From: Pseudonocardia alaniniphila
GTDB lineage: Bacteria > Actinomycetota > Actinomycetes > Mycobacteriales > Pseudonocardiaceae
Reading direction: 5' to 3'
Length of the DNA stretch: 64,000 nt
Assembly: GCF_022524485.1 (NCBI RefSeq)
Contig: NZ_JAKXMK010000009.1
Location: 186,001-250,000, forward strand
The position numbers and the translations under genes are program-made. Below are positions 34,726 through 44,316 of the stretch, piece after piece (the stretch's first letter is position 1; each line of letters starts with the position of its first letter). The notes beneath the pieces are model-generated. The model was not told where the DNA came from. It searched no databases and saw nothing but the letters and a program-made list of their open reading frames with translations.

Positions 34726-37542
34726 ATGTTCCGGCTGTTCTCCTGGCATGCACAAGCCGACGGATCCGGCTGTCTCGTCGTGCTTGACCGGCGCAGCGAG
34801 CGTCGGGTGCTCCACGAGGTGCTCGACGCGGTGAGGTCGGGCGAGAGCCGGGCACTGGTGGTGCGCGGTGAGCTCGGTGTGGGAAAGACGGTCCTGCTGG
34901 ACCATCTGGTCGAGCAGGCGTGGGGATGTCGGGTAGAACGCGTCGCGGGTGTCCGGTCGGAGACGGAGCTGGCCTTCGCCGGGTTGCGCCAGCTGTGCGA
35001 GTCGATGCTGGACCGGATGGAGCGGTTGCCCGGTCCGCACCGGGAGGCGCTGTCCACGGCTTTCGGGCTGAGCGGCGGACCCGCGCCGGACCGGTTCCGC
35101 GTGGGTCTCGCGGTGCTCGACCTGTTGGCCGAGGTGGCCTGCGAGCGGCCGCTGGTGTGCGTCGTCGATGACGTGCAGTGGCTGGACACGGCATCGGTTC
35201 AGGCGGTGACCTTCGTGGCGCGTCGGCTGGGAGTGGAGTCCGTCGCTGTGGTCCTCGCGGTCCGCGAGCCCGCGGACGTGCCTGGGTTGGCCGGTCTGCC
35301 CGAGCTGGTGGTCGCCGGTCTGCCCGACGAGGAGGCCCGGGCGCTGTTGAGCACGGCACTCGTCTGGCCCGTGGACGAGCAGGTGCGGGACCGGATCGTG
35401 GCCGAGACGCGGGGGAACCCGCTGGCCCTCGTGGAGCTGTCGCGCGGACTTGTGCAGGGGGAGCTGGCCGGCGGGTTCGGGCCGGTGAGCACGGCGAGGC
35501 TGCCGTCCCGGATCGAGGAGCGGTTTCTGCGGCAGCTCGGTCAGCTGGGGGCGGACACGCAGCGGTACTTGCTGGTTGCGTCCGCGGAGCCGCCGGGTGA
35601 GCCGCTACTGGTGTGGCGAGCGGCCCAGCGACTGCAGATCGGCATGGCGGCCAAGGCGGCGGCGATCAGGGCGGGCCTGATCGAGATCAGGGAGCAGGTG
35701 CTGTTTCGTCATCCGCTGGAGCGTTGGGCCGTCTACCGGGCCGCGTCGGCGGAGGATCGGCGCAGCGCTCACCGTGTCCTGGCGGAGGTCACCGATCATG
35801 AGGCCGATCCGGACCGGCGGGCCTGGCATGCCGCGCAGGCCACAGCGGAGCCGGACGAGGACGTCGCGGCGGACCTCGAGCGCTCGGCGGGGCGAGCGCG
35901 GGAGCGCGGCGGACTGGCCGCCGCGGCGGCGTTCCTGGAACGTGCGGCGGAGCTGACGTCCGAGCCGGCGCGCCGGGCCGGGCGGGCGCTCGCCGCGGCG
36001 CACGCCAAACAGCAGGCCGGTCTGCCCACTGCGGCCCTCGGCTTGGTGTCGGTGGCGGAGGCCGGTCCGTTGACGCCGCTGCAGCTGGCGCAGGCCGACG
36101 TGCTGCACGCCCGGATCGCCTTCACCGTGCGCTGCGGCGACGCTCTTCCGTTGTTGCTCAGGGCGGCGGGCGCGCTCCGGTCGTCGGACGTGCGGTTGTC
36201 GCGCGAGACCTGTCTCGAGGCGCTGTCCACGGCGATGGCCGCCGATCCGACCGGCGGAACGAGCCCGCGGGACGTGGCCGAGGCCGCACGGTCCGCTCCT
36301 CCCGCGAAAACGCCCCCACGGCCCGTCGATCTCCTTCTCGACGGTCTGGTGGCACGGTTCACGGACGGCTACGCGGCCGGGTTCCCACTGGTCCGCGACG
36401 CACTCCGCGGCCTTCGCGAGCACACCTGCGAGGAGGACGCGCTGCGCTGGCACTGGCTCGCGTGCCGCTCGGCATCGCTGGTGTGGGACTTCGAGATCTG
36501 GGACGGGTTCACCGCGGATTTCGTGCGGCTCGCCCGGGATGCCGGCGCGCTCGCCGTGCTCACCGAGGCCATGAGCTCCCGCATTCTGGTGCACACACTC
36601 GCGGGCGAACTGGAGGCGGCAGCCTCGCTGGGCGAGGAGCTGGATTCGGTCACAGAGGCGACCGGGGGCCCTCGCGTTCCCTACACCGCCTTGCTGGTTG
36701 CCGCGTGGCGTGGCCGCGAAGAGGAGGCCCGCAGGCTGACCGAGACCGCCACCGCGGAAGGGTGGGGCCGCGGCTATGCACTCGGGTTGACCATCACCGG
36801 CTGGGCGAATGCGTTGCTGAGCAACAGCCTCGGCCGGTACGACGACGCGCTGGCCGCGGCCAGGGAGGTCGGCGAGCAACATGCCGGGGAAGCGGGCATG
36901 CCCACCTGGGCCGCCGAGGTCGAGCTGATCGAGGCGGCCACTCGCAGCGGGAAGCCGGAACAGGCGATCGCGTCCCTCGAGCGCATCACCGAGGTGACCG
37001 GCGCCTGCGGCACGGACTGGGGGCTGGGCATGACTGCACGCTCACGGGCGTTGATGACCGATGGCCCCGCGGCCGAGGATGTCTACTGCGAGGCGATCGA
37101 GCGTCTCGCCCGTGCCGGCGTCCGTAGCGAGCTCGCCCGCGCACACCTGGTCTACGGCGAATGGTTACGCCGCGAACAACGTCGCACGGACGCGCGCCGG
37201 CACCTGCGCACGGCCTACGAGATGTTCGCGGCGATGGGCGCCGAGGCGTTCGCCCGGCGCGCCGCGCGCGAGCTGGAGGCGAGCGGCGAGCCCGCCCCGC
37301 GGCAGGCAGCCGAGACCACCAGCGAGCTCACCGCGCAGGAGATGCAAGTCGTACGCCTCGCGCGGGAGGGCCTCACGAACTCCGAGATCGCCGCCCGGCT
37401 CTTCCTCAGCCCTCGCACCATCGAGTGGCACATGACCAACATCTTCGGGAAGCTCCAGATCACCTCACGCAGACAGCTCCGCCGCTCTTCCTCCGGCGGC
37501 GTCGACCCCATGGCGCAGCGTCGATCATCTCGCCGAAGGTAG
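34726..37542 (+). CDS. LuxR-family ATP-binding regulator of LAL type (LAL-4), intact
   Basis: A 938-residue LAL regulator with an N-terminal ATPase domain (GELGVGKTVLLDHLVE near residue 48, VCVVDDVQWLD near 143), a long helical middle and a C-terminal LuxR HTH (residues about 865-920; LTAQEMQVVRLAREGLTNSE and SPRTIEWHMTNIFGKLQ). The P-loop has Leu where the paralogues have Pro (GELGVGKT against GEPGVGKT), leaving the key Gly/Lys/Thr intact. GGAGG lies 7 nt before the ATG at 34726. The LLM flavin oxidoreductase begins 133 bp downstream in the same direction and may be a target. Confidence 0.9.
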   Translation: MFRLFSWHAQADGSGCLVVLDRRSERRVLHEVLDAVRSGESRALVVRGELGVGKTVLLDHLVEQAWGCRVERVAGVRSETELAFAGLRQLCESMLDRMERLPGPHREALSTAFGLSGGPAPDRFRVGLAVLDLLAEVACERPLVCVVDDVQWLDTASVQAVTFVARRLGVESVAVVLAVREPADVPGLAGLPELVVAGLPDEEARALLSTALVWPVDEQVRDRIVAETRGNPLALVELSRGLVQGELAGGFGPVSTARLPSRIEERFLRQLGQLGADTQRYLLVASAEPPGEPLLVWRAAQRLQIGMAAKAAAIRAGLIEIREQVLFRHPLERWAVYRAASAEDRRSAHRVLAEVTDHEADPDRRAWHAAQATAEPDEDVAADLERSAGRARERGGLAAAAAFLERAAELTSEPARRAGRALAAAHAKQQAGLPTAALGLVSVAEAGPLTPLQLAQADVLHARIAFTVRCGDALPLLLRAAGALRSSDVRLSRETCLEALSTAMAADPTGGTSPRDVAEAARSAPPAKTPPRPVDLLLDGLVARFTDGYAAGFPLVRDALRGLREHTCEEDALRWHWLACRSASLVWDFEIWDGFTADFVRLARDAGALAVLTEAMSSRILVHTLAGELEAAASLGEELDSVTEATGGPRVPYTALLVAAWRGREEEARRLTETATAEGWGRGYALGLTITGWANALLSNSLGRYDDALAAAREVGEQHAGEAGMPTWAAEVELIEAATRSGKPEQAIASLERITEVTGACGTDWGLGMTARSRALMTDGPAAEDVYCEAIERLARAGVRSELARAHLVYGEWLRREQRRTDARRHLRTAYEMFAAMGAEAFARRAARELEASGEPAPRQAAETTSELTAQEMQVVRLAREGLTNSEIAARLFLSPRTIEWHMTNIFGKLQITSRRQLRRSSSGGVDPMAQRRSSRRR

Positions 37543-37675
37543 TTCGCCTCGATCGCACTGACGTGGCCACCGGGCCTGAATCTCCATCCGCCGGAGTCGT
37601 CCACGGGTATTGCACGGATGCTGAATACTGCAGTAGAGAGAACGGTTTCGGAAATTGCGGCACAGGAGGCGGTTT

Positions 37676-38707
37676 GTGAAATTCGGAGTATTCGACCATC
37701 TCGACCGTGCGGGTGGCGCCGATGCCGATATCGGACGCCAGTATGCCGACCGGCTCGCGCTGACCGAGCTTTACGATCGGGCCGGCTTGTACGCCTACCA
37801 CGTGGCCGAGCACCACGGCACGCCACTCGGCATGGCGCCGTCGCCGGGCTTGTTCCTCGCCGCGGTCGCGCAGCGGACCACCCGTCTGCGGTTCGGCCCG
37901 TTGGTCTCCATCCTGGGCCTTCAGCATCCCCTGCGGCTGCTCGAGGAGATGTGCATGCTGGATCAGCTCAGCGGCGGGCGCCTGGAACTCGGCATCGGGC
38001 GCGGCGCCTCTCCGCTCGAGCTCGGCTTCTTCGACGTCACCCCGGACGACGCGGCCGAGATCTACCGCGAGGCGGTCGAGATCCTGCTCACCGGCGCCGA
38101 TTCCGGGCGGATCAGCGCCGACGGTCCGCGTTTCGTGCTTCGCGGCGTGCCACTGCATCTGACGCCGGTCCAGCGTCCCCATCCGCCGCTCTGGTATGGC
38201 GCTTCCCGGCCGGAGTCGGCACGGTGGGCCGCGGAACGCGACGTCAACATCGTCGTCGGGGGTGCCACGCCCTCCGATATCCGGCGGCTCACCGACGCCT
38301 ACCGCGCAGCCTGGTCCCGAGCAGGAAAAACGTCCGTGCTTCCCCTGCTCGGGATGAGCCGGCACGTGGTCATCGCCGACACGGACGCCGAGGCACGCGA
38401 CGCCGCCCGTCCGGCGTACGAGCTGTGGTACCACCACCTCACGCTGTTGTGGCGGGAGAACGACGTCCCTTTCCCGCTGCCCTTCGCGCCGTCCTTCGAG
38501 GCCGCCGTCTCCACGGGAATGTGCCTGGTCGGTTCCGCGGTGACGGTCCGTGAAGCCGCGCTCAGGGAGACCGCCGAGGCCGGGGTGAACTACGTACTCT
38601 GTCGCCTCGCCTTCGGGGACCTGCCGCTGGAGGTGTCGAAGCGATCGGTTGCGCTGCTGGCCGACGAGGTGATGCCGGCGTTCCCGGCATACGAGGGCGC
38701 AGCCTGA
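37676..38707 (+). CDS. LLM-class flavin-dependent oxidoreductase
   Basis: A 343-residue luciferase-like TIM-barrel monooxygenase, probably using FMNH2 (or F420). Family features include the N-terminal VKFGVFDHLDRAG, YAYHVAEHHG, FGPLVSILGLQHPLRLLEEM, GRLELGIGRGASPLEL and PHPPLWYGASRPES. The GTG at 37676 is placed by AGGAGG 6 nt upstream. It is the only gene between LAL-4 and the convergent SDR. Substrate not predictable. Confidence 0.9.
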   Translation: MKFGVFDHLDRAGGADADIGRQYADRLALTELYDRAGLYAYHVAEHHGTPLGMAPSPGLFLAAVAQRTTRLRFGPLVSILGLQHPLRLLEEMCMLDQLSGGRLELGIGRGASPLELGFFDVTPDDAAEIYREAVEILLTGADSGRISADGPRFVLRGVPLHLTPVQRPHPPLWYGASRPESARWAAERDVNIVVGGATPSDIRRLTDAYRAAWSRAGKTSVLPLLGMSRHVVIADTDAEARDAARPAYELWYHHLTLLWRENDVPFPLPFAPSFEAAVSTGMCLVGSAVTVREAALRETAEAGVNYVLCRLAFGDLPLEVSKRSVALLADEVMPAFPAYEGAA

Positions 38708-38750
38708 TACCTGGTGAGGGTGGTGGTGCCGGGCGCTGATCGCGATCCGG

Positions 38751-39686
38751 TCAGTGGTGCGTGGCCCAACTGTCGGGCCGGGAGCCGTCGATGTCGGTGA
38801 AGCCGTATTCGCGGGCGAGATCCGCGGACGTGACGGAATGCTGGTTCCAGCGTGCCCGGTCGGGGTCGGCGGCGAGCGCTGCGACGGCGCGCCCGACGAA
38901 TCGGGGCGACTCCGAGGAGCCGAACCCGGCGGGCGCCGACGGGTAGCCCTCGACGAGACCGGGCTCCAGCGCATCGCGCCAGTTGTCTTCGGTGACGCCG
39001 AAGTTGTCGAGCATCATCTCCGACCGCAGCCAGCCCGGGGTGATGGCGACGGCGGCCGCGCCATGGTCTGCGAGCTCGTGACCCTGGGAGAAGGCCAGCC
39101 GGTTCACCGCCACCTTCGCCAGGTCGTAGAACGCCGAGATCCGGTACCGGTCGGCGTTGAAGGCGGTGGTGCCGTCGGTGACCTCGACGAGCAGCCCACC
39201 AGGGCGCTCGATCAGCAGCGGCAGCAGGTGATGCGACGTGATCAGGTGAGTGTCGATGGCCAGCCGCAGGATCCGCAGACCGCGGTCCAGGTCGTGGTGC
39301 CAGATCGGGGTGTTCCACTCCGGTGGCCCGCCTTTGAGCACCTCCGCGCCCCAGATGTCGTTCACGAGCACGTCGATGTGGCCGTGGTCGTCGCGGACGC
39401 GCTCGGCGAGGCGTCGCACCTGGTCGGACTCGAGGTGATCGACCTGCATCGCGATCCCGACCCCGCCGAGTCGGGTGACCAGTTCGGCGGTCTCCTCGAT
39501 GGTCTCGGAGCGGTCGTAGTCGGACCGGATCGTCCCGACGCCGGTCGCGCTGCTGCGTCCGGTGCAGACGACCGTGGCGCCCGCCTCGCCCAGCGCCGTG
39601 GCGATGCCACGCCCTGCGCCGCGGGTCGCCCCGGCGACCACCGCGACCCGATCACGAAGCGCCTCCCGATCCGGCGACCACGCCAC
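38751..39686 (-). CDS. Atypical short-chain dehydrogenase/reductase
   Basis: A 311-residue SDR with nucleotide-binding VVAGATRGAGRGIATALG and active-site YDLAK. The usual Asn-Asn-Ala-Gly is replaced by LVNDIWGAE and the catalytic Ser region reads LVEVTDGTTAF, so the serine seems to be Thr/Asp. Such divergent SDRs occur in actinobacteria with an extended C terminus like FGSSESPRFVGRAVAALAAD. I started it at the GTG at 39686; a longer frame reaches 39761. It converges with the LLM oxidoreductase. Confidence 0.82.
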   Translation of the reverse strand: MAWSPDREALRDRVAVVAGATRGAGRGIATALGEAGATVVCTGRSSATGVGTIRSDYDRSETIEETAELVTRLGGVGIAMQVDHLESDQVRRLAERVRDDHGHIDVLVNDIWGAEVLKGGPPEWNTPIWHHDLDRGLRILRLAIDTHLITSHHLLPLLIERPGGLLVEVTDGTTAFNADRYRISAFYDLAKVAVNRLAFSQGHELADHGAAAVAITPGWLRSEMMLDNFGVTEDNWRDALEPGLVEGYPSAPAGFGSSESPRFVGRAVAALAADPDRARWNQHSVTSADLAREYGFTDIDGSRPDSWATHH

Positions 39687-40148
39687 GGGCCGAGGGTGCC
39701 AGAAGAACGGGATCACAGCGAACCTCGGTGCGTTCCATGATCTGATGAGCAGGCCGGTCACAGGTAGGCGAGTAGCGGCACGCCGCCATCAGCAATGTTG
39801 ATGTCCCGCCAGAAGCAATGGGAGTTTCAGGTCCTCCGCGACGTCCGGTTACCGTTGCCGAACTCCGCCTCATTGCTGCTCGGAGGAGGGACGATGGTGT
39901 CCCAGCGGGATGCTGAGATATCGAAACGCGCTGGTCAGGGTAGTTTCCGCGACGAGTCCGGCCACTCTGCGGCGTCGCAGGTGTCCTCCAGTGCTTTCGA
40001 GCCGGATCCGCACTCCACATCGTGATGACCGACCAGCAGGGTCGGCCACCGACCGAATCGGGGACGAGGTGCTCTCGCCGGCGCTCGAGATGCCGGCGGT
40101 CGCTTCGCCCCGCGTGACTGCGTACCAGAACTCAACGAGGAGTTGCGC
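39687..40148. other. Intergenic region before the solute-binding lipoprotein
   Basis: About 460 bp with only short frames and no recognisable protein, located between divergent genes (SDR to the left, solute-binding protein to the right). It presumably holds both promoters. I found no clear operator palindrome. Confidence 0.4.
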
Positions 40149-41777
40149 ATGGTGCAGGTGTCGGGCCGTCGGTTACGAGCCCTCGGTGCGTTGGTCATGG
40201 CGATCAGCCTCATGGTGCTCGCAGGCTGCGGGAGTGCAGGTCCGCCCGCGCCCGGGGAAGGGGGCCGATCCGCGATCGAGGCGGTGAATCCGTTCGGGGG
40301 CGATCCAGCGACTGAAGGGACGCCGAAGGCGGGAGGAAGCCTGCGGGTCGGGATGGACCGGGACATCGCGAGCTTCGACCCGACGGTGCAGAACGCGAAC
40401 CCGGCCGCGTTCGCCGTCTACGACTCGCTGATGAAGCTGACGTCCGACGGCGGCGCCGAGCCCTATCTCGCGCAGTCGATGGACACGCCCGACGGCGGGC
40501 TCACCTGGCGCATGACCCTCCGTCCCGGCGTGATGTTCTCCGACGGGACCCCGCTGGACGCGAACGCCGTGATCCTCAACGTGCAGCGACACATCGACAA
40601 GCCCACCTCTCCCGCCCGGCTCACCGCGCAGCGCATCGCCTCGATGCGCGCGGTCGATCCGATGACCGTCGAGTTCACACTGGACTCGCCACTGGGCTCG
40701 TTCCCCGTCGTGTTCGCGCAGCCGACCTTCACGGGCACCCTCGGGATGATCATCTCCCCGGCCGCGTTGCAGCAGTACGGCGACGACATCGGCCGCCATC
40801 CCGTGGGTGCGGGGCCGTTCACGCTCGCCGAGTGGATTCCCGGGTCCCACGTCAAACTCGAACGCAACGGCAGCTACTGGCAGCAGGGCAAGCCGTATCT
40901 CGACGAGCTCGAGTTCCGGCCGCTGTCGGACACCGAGAGCCGCTACGCCTCCGTCCAGAACGGCGACGTCGACGTGATCCTCGCGGCCTACAACACCGAA
41001 CTGGTGCGGGCGCTGCAGGAGCCGAACCTGAACGTGTACTACGGGCCGGGCGACAGCGGTGAGCTGCTGTACTTCAACTTCAATCGGGCCCCCTTCACCG
41101 ACCGCCGTATGCGTGAGGCGGTGGTCCGAGCTCTCGACCTGCGCGGGCTCAGCGCGAGCCTCTACAACAACCAGCTGGTCACGGCACAGAGCCTCTTCGG
41201 CGCCGAAAGCCCGTACCACACCGACGCCGCTACGCAGGCGTGGCCGGCGTTCGACCTGGAGCGGGCCAAGCAGCTCGTCGACGAGTACCGGGCCGAGGGC
41301 GGCAGCACCTCGATCACGCTCAAGTCGACGACCGCCCGTGGGCAGTTCGGAGAGTTCGTGCAGGCACAGCTCGCCGCGGTGGGGATCACCGTCGACGTGC
41401 AGCTCTACGACCTGGCGCAGTACTCCGCCCAGGTCGTGCAGAGCGGTGACTTCGACCTGACCACGACGGTGAGCTCGTTCGACTCGCCCTATCCGGCGAC
41501 CGAGCGGCTGTTCGGCAGCGGGGGCAGCGCGAACTACGGGAAGTACTCCAGCCCGCAGGTGGACGCGCTGCTCGCCGAGGCCGCCGGCACTGCTGACGAG
41601 GGCGCGCGGACGAAGGCGTACCAGCAGTTGGAGCTGCTGGTGAACCAGGACCTCGCGGTCTGCTGGCTCAGCAGGGCGTACCTCGCGACCGTGACACGCG
41701 CCGACGTGAAGGGCGTGGACCGCTACCTCTCGCGCGACATGTTCTACGCGTCCCTGTGGCTGGACCGCAGCGGCTGA
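40149..41777 (+). CDS. Family 5 ABC-transporter solute-binding lipoprotein, orphan
   Basis: A 542-residue extracellular substrate-binding protein of the dipeptide/oligopeptide/nickel type (SBP_bac_5). The signal peptide ends in lipobox LAGC with the lipidated Cys at residue 27. Family signatures follow: SLRVGMDRDIASFDP, LRPGVMFSDGTPLDANAVI and VGAGPFTLAEWIPGSHVKLE. GAGGAG precedes the ATG at 40149 by 6 nt. No permease or ATPase genes are adjacent (the next gene is a convergent antiporter), so it must share a transporter encoded elsewhere or act as a sensor. Confidence 0.92.
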   Translation: MVQVSGRRLRALGALVMAISLMVLAGCGSAGPPAPGEGGRSAIEAVNPFGGDPATEGTPKAGGSLRVGMDRDIASFDPTVQNANPAAFAVYDSLMKLTSDGGAEPYLAQSMDTPDGGLTWRMTLRPGVMFSDGTPLDANAVILNVQRHIDKPTSPARLTAQRIASMRAVDPMTVEFTLDSPLGSFPVVFAQPTFTGTLGMIISPAALQQYGDDIGRHPVGAGPFTLAEWIPGSHVKLERNGSYWQQGKPYLDELEFRPLSDTESRYASVQNGDVDVILAAYNTELVRALQEPNLNVYYGPGDSGELLYFNFNRAPFTDRRMREAVVRALDLRGLSASLYNNQLVTAQSLFGAESPYHTDAATQAWPAFDLERAKQLVDEYRAEGGSTSITLKSTTARGQFGEFVQAQLAAVGITVDVQLYDLAQYSAQVVQSGDFDLTTTVSSFDSPYPATERLFGSGGSANYGKYSSPQVDALLAEAAGTADEGARTKAYQQLELLVNQDLAVCWLSRAYLATVTRADVKGVDRYLSRDMFYASLWLDRSG

Positions 41778-41792
41778 CCAGCGCGGCCGGAG

Positions 41793-43079
41793 CTACATGA
41801 AGTAGCGGAGGTACACATAGACCCAGGCCATCATCGTGCTGAGGGCGGTGACGACGATTCCGTACCTGGTGAACTGCCAGAACGAGATGCGGTGGCCGGT
41901 GCGGGCGGCGATTCCGATGGCGACCACGTTGGCGCTGGCGGCGACGGCGGTGCCGTTGCCGCCGAAGTCGGCGCCGAGTGCGAACGCCCACCAGAGCGCC
42001 TGGCCGGTGGCCGGGTCGGGAACCTGTGCGACGAGGCTCTCGACCACGGGGGCCATGGTGGCGACGTAGGGGATGTTGTCGAAGAAGGCGCCGAGGACGG
42101 CGGAGCCGAAGATGAGTGCCGTGGCTGCTCCGAACCAGTTGTCGCCCACCATCGTGACGGTCCACGTGCCGACGGTGGCGATGACCCCGGTGTGGACCAG
42201 CCCGGCCACCATGACGAACAACCCCATGAAGAACACGAGTGTGGGCCACTCGACCTCGCGCAGGGTGTCGGAGACGTCGGCGCCCGAGACGAGGAGCATC
42301 ACCCCGGCTCCCACCAGGGCGATGATCGACGGTTCGAGGTGCAGCACGGAGTGCAGCCCGAAGCCGGCGATCACGAGAGCGAGCACGACGAGGCAGCGCA
42401 CCAACAGGCGGGGATCGGTGATGGCGCGTCGCTCGTTGAGCGTCATCACCTCCGCGACGCGGTCCGGGTTGTACTGGAACGAGCGCCGGAACAGCACCCG
42501 CGTGAAGAGCACGAACACGACGAAGACCACGACGACGATCGGCGCCATGTGGACGAGGAAGTCGTTGAACGACAGCCCGGCGCGGCTCCCGATGATGATG
42601 TTGGGCGGATCTCCGATCAGCGTCGCGGCGCCGCCGATGTTGGAGGCGAGCACCTCGGCGATGAGGTAGGGCTGCGCCGGGATGCGCAGGCGGTTGCACA
42701 CCACGACCGTGACCGGGGCGACCAGCATGATCGTGGTGACGTTGTCCAGGAAGGGCGAGGCGATGGCCGTGATGGCCATCAGCATCACCATGAGCCGGTA
42801 CGGGCGCCCCTGCGACCGCTTGGCCGCCCAGATCGCGAGGAAGTCGAACACCCCGGTCTGCTTGATGATGCCGACGATCACCATCATCCCGAACAGCAGG
42901 AAGATGACGTTCCAGTCGATGCCCTCGTGCTCGGAGAAGAACACCTCCGACCCGGGCGTGAGCCCGAGCACGGCCATCGCCCCGGCGGCGATCAGCACGG
43001 TCTTGACCTTGTCCGCCTTCTCCGTGGCGATGTAGAAGAACGCGACGACGAAGATGCCCAGGGCGAGGACCGCGGTCAT
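41793..43079 (-). CDS. ArsB/NhaD-superfamily ion antiporter
   Basis: A 428-residue protein with about 11-12 transmembrane helices belonging to the ion-transporter superfamily of NhaD, ArsB and SLC13 carriers. Signature stretches are NVIFLLFGMMVIVGIIKQTG, FLDNVTTIMLVAPVTV, SNIGGAATLIGDPPNIIIG, FFDNIPYVATMAPVV and LGADFGGNGTAVAASANVVA. The conserved Asp residues in FLDN and FFDN fit cation/proton antiport. An ATG at 43088 is a possible alternative start. It lies downstream of the CBS and KhtT-like genes on the same strand, favouring a regulated Na+ or K+/H+ antiporter rather than arsenite export. Confidence 0.88.
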   Translation of the reverse strand: MTAVLALGIFVVAFFYIATEKADKVKTVLIAAGAMAVLGLTPGSEVFFSEHEGIDWNVIFLLFGMMVIVGIIKQTGVFDFLAIWAAKRSQGRPYRLMVMLMAITAIASPFLDNVTTIMLVAPVTVVVCNRLRIPAQPYLIAEVLASNIGGAATLIGDPPNIIIGSRAGLSFNDFLVHMAPIVVVVFVVFVLFTRVLFRRSFQYNPDRVAEVMTLNERRAITDPRLLVRCLVVLALVIAGFGLHSVLHLEPSIIALVGAGVMLLVSGADVSDTLREVEWPTLVFFMGLFVMVAGLVHTGVIATVGTWTVTMVGDNWFGAATALIFGSAVLGAFFDNIPYVATMAPVVESLVAQVPDPATGQALWWAFALGADFGGNGTAVAASANVVAIGIAARTGHRISFWQFTRYGIVVTALSTMMAWVYVYLRYFM

Positions 43080-43143
43080 CGCGGGCACCCCGGATGCCGG
43101 GCCGTCCGCAGGTCAGCGGGTGGTGGCTTCGGATTCCCGCTGG

Positions 43144-43602
43144 TCAGCCGCCGGGTTCGGCGGCGGCCAGTGCGCGGAGCAGCCGGTCCAGGGTGATGGC
43201 CCCGATGAGAACGCCGGCTCGGTCGACGACCGCGACGAGCGGGCTGCGCAGGCGTGCCATGAGCGCCGCGACCTCCAGCAGCGTCGCCTCCGGCGGCACG
43301 GTCGCAGGGCGGGCCGGTGGGCGCGGCAGGCAGTCGCCGACGGTCAGGTCGCCGAGCTCCTGCCAGAACGCGTCCGCGTGTGGCTCGTCGATGGTCCGGA
43401 CCAGCGCAGGGTCCTCCTGGTGCGTTCTGGGGACCGAGAGCCGCAGGACCTGCGTCCCGGGGAGCACGGTGCGCGGTCTTGACCGCTCGTCGACGATGAT
43501 CAACCCGGGGAGGTGGGCCTGCGCCATCAGCCGTACCGCGGTGGACACCAGGTCCGCGCTGGTCACGGTGGGCAGCTGCTCGACGATGTCGCCTGCCTTC
43601 AT
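43144..43602 (-). CDS. CBS-domain protein
   Basis: A 152-residue protein with two CBS motifs: [20 protein letters not shown] ... [17 protein letters not shown] and [20 protein letters not shown] ... [23 protein letters not shown] pairs bind adenosine nucleotides and gate transporters or enzymes. It sits between the KhtT-like gene and the NhaD-like antiporter, so regulation of that antiporter is likely. The ATG at 43602 was chosen over longer frames because homology starts there. Confidence 0.87.
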   Translation of the reverse strand: MKAGDIVEQLPTVTSADLVSTAVRLMAQAHLPGLIIVDERSRPRTVLPGTQVLRLSVPRTHQEDPALVRTIDEPHADAFWQELGDLTVGDCLPRPPARPATVPPEATLLEVAALMARLRSPLVAVVDRAGVLIGAITLDRLLRALAAAEPGG

Positions 43603-43736
43603 GGCGCCGCCCCCTTGCGCTCGGCCCGCCCGCGGCGGGCGATCGCCCGACCCTACGGGGCCTGTGCCCACCCCGAGCGTTGTCACATGCCACCTCCTTG
43701 CCTCGATCGCCCGGGTACCTGCCGGGCGCGCGTTCG

Positions 43737-44021
43737 TCAGCCCCCCGGGCCGGTGAGGTCGGCCAACCGGCGTTCGACCTCGGCGAGCCGATCGGACATC
43801 GGACTGCTCCGCAGGAGCTCCGCGAGCTCATCGGCCTCATCGGGCTCGATGACGATGTGTAGCACCGGCTCGTCCGGATCCTCTGCGGGACGACCGGCGT
43901 CGTAGATCAGCAGCGACCGCCGGCCCCGGGTGTCGACCAGCACGCCGAAGCGTCGGCCGCCGCGGGTGTGCACGTGGTGCACGGTCCCGACGCCCGGAAC
44001 CGTGGAACGGGTGATCTCCAC
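43737..44021 (-). CDS. Small KhtT-like antiporter regulatory protein
   Basis: A 94-residue protein resembling the N-terminal domain of KhtT/TrkA-C type regulatory subunits: [40 protein letters not shown], then an acidic helix [16 protein letters not shown]. The GTG at 44021 follows GAGGC by about 8 nt; a longer frame starts at 44057. It heads the minus-strand unit with the CBS protein and NhaD-like antiporter and is divergent from the two-component system. Confidence 0.68.
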   Translation of the reverse strand: MEITRSTVPGVGTVHHVHTRGGRRFGVLVDTRGRRSLLIYDAGRPAEDPDEPVLHIVIEPDEADELAELLRSSPMSDRLAEVERRLADLTGPGG

Positions 44022-44316
44022 TGTGGAAGCCTCGCCTCTCCCGGACGTGGGGTGCACGAGTGGCGGCAGCGGGACGGGTTGAGCGTCCCGCGTATGTCAG
44101 ACCAGACGTCGGCACGCTCGCGCCCATCTCCGTACCTCCCGTCCCGCTGCCGCCATCCGAGTCTCGGCAGGGCCGGGCCGGCGCACCATCGGGTCCAGCA
44201 CCCACCTCGGGCCGGGCACTGCATGTAGACCCGGTGACCGCGGTTCGTCCCGATGCGCAGCCGCTGGTGCCCGCCCCGGATGGACGGGAGCACCGCCGGG
44301 CGGAGACCCTGCTGCC

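Noticed and set aside
41892..43196. 434-codon plus-strand frame rich in Asp, Glu, His and Gly
   Set aside because: It is antisense to the NhaD-like antiporter; its composition reflects the opposite-strand membrane codons.
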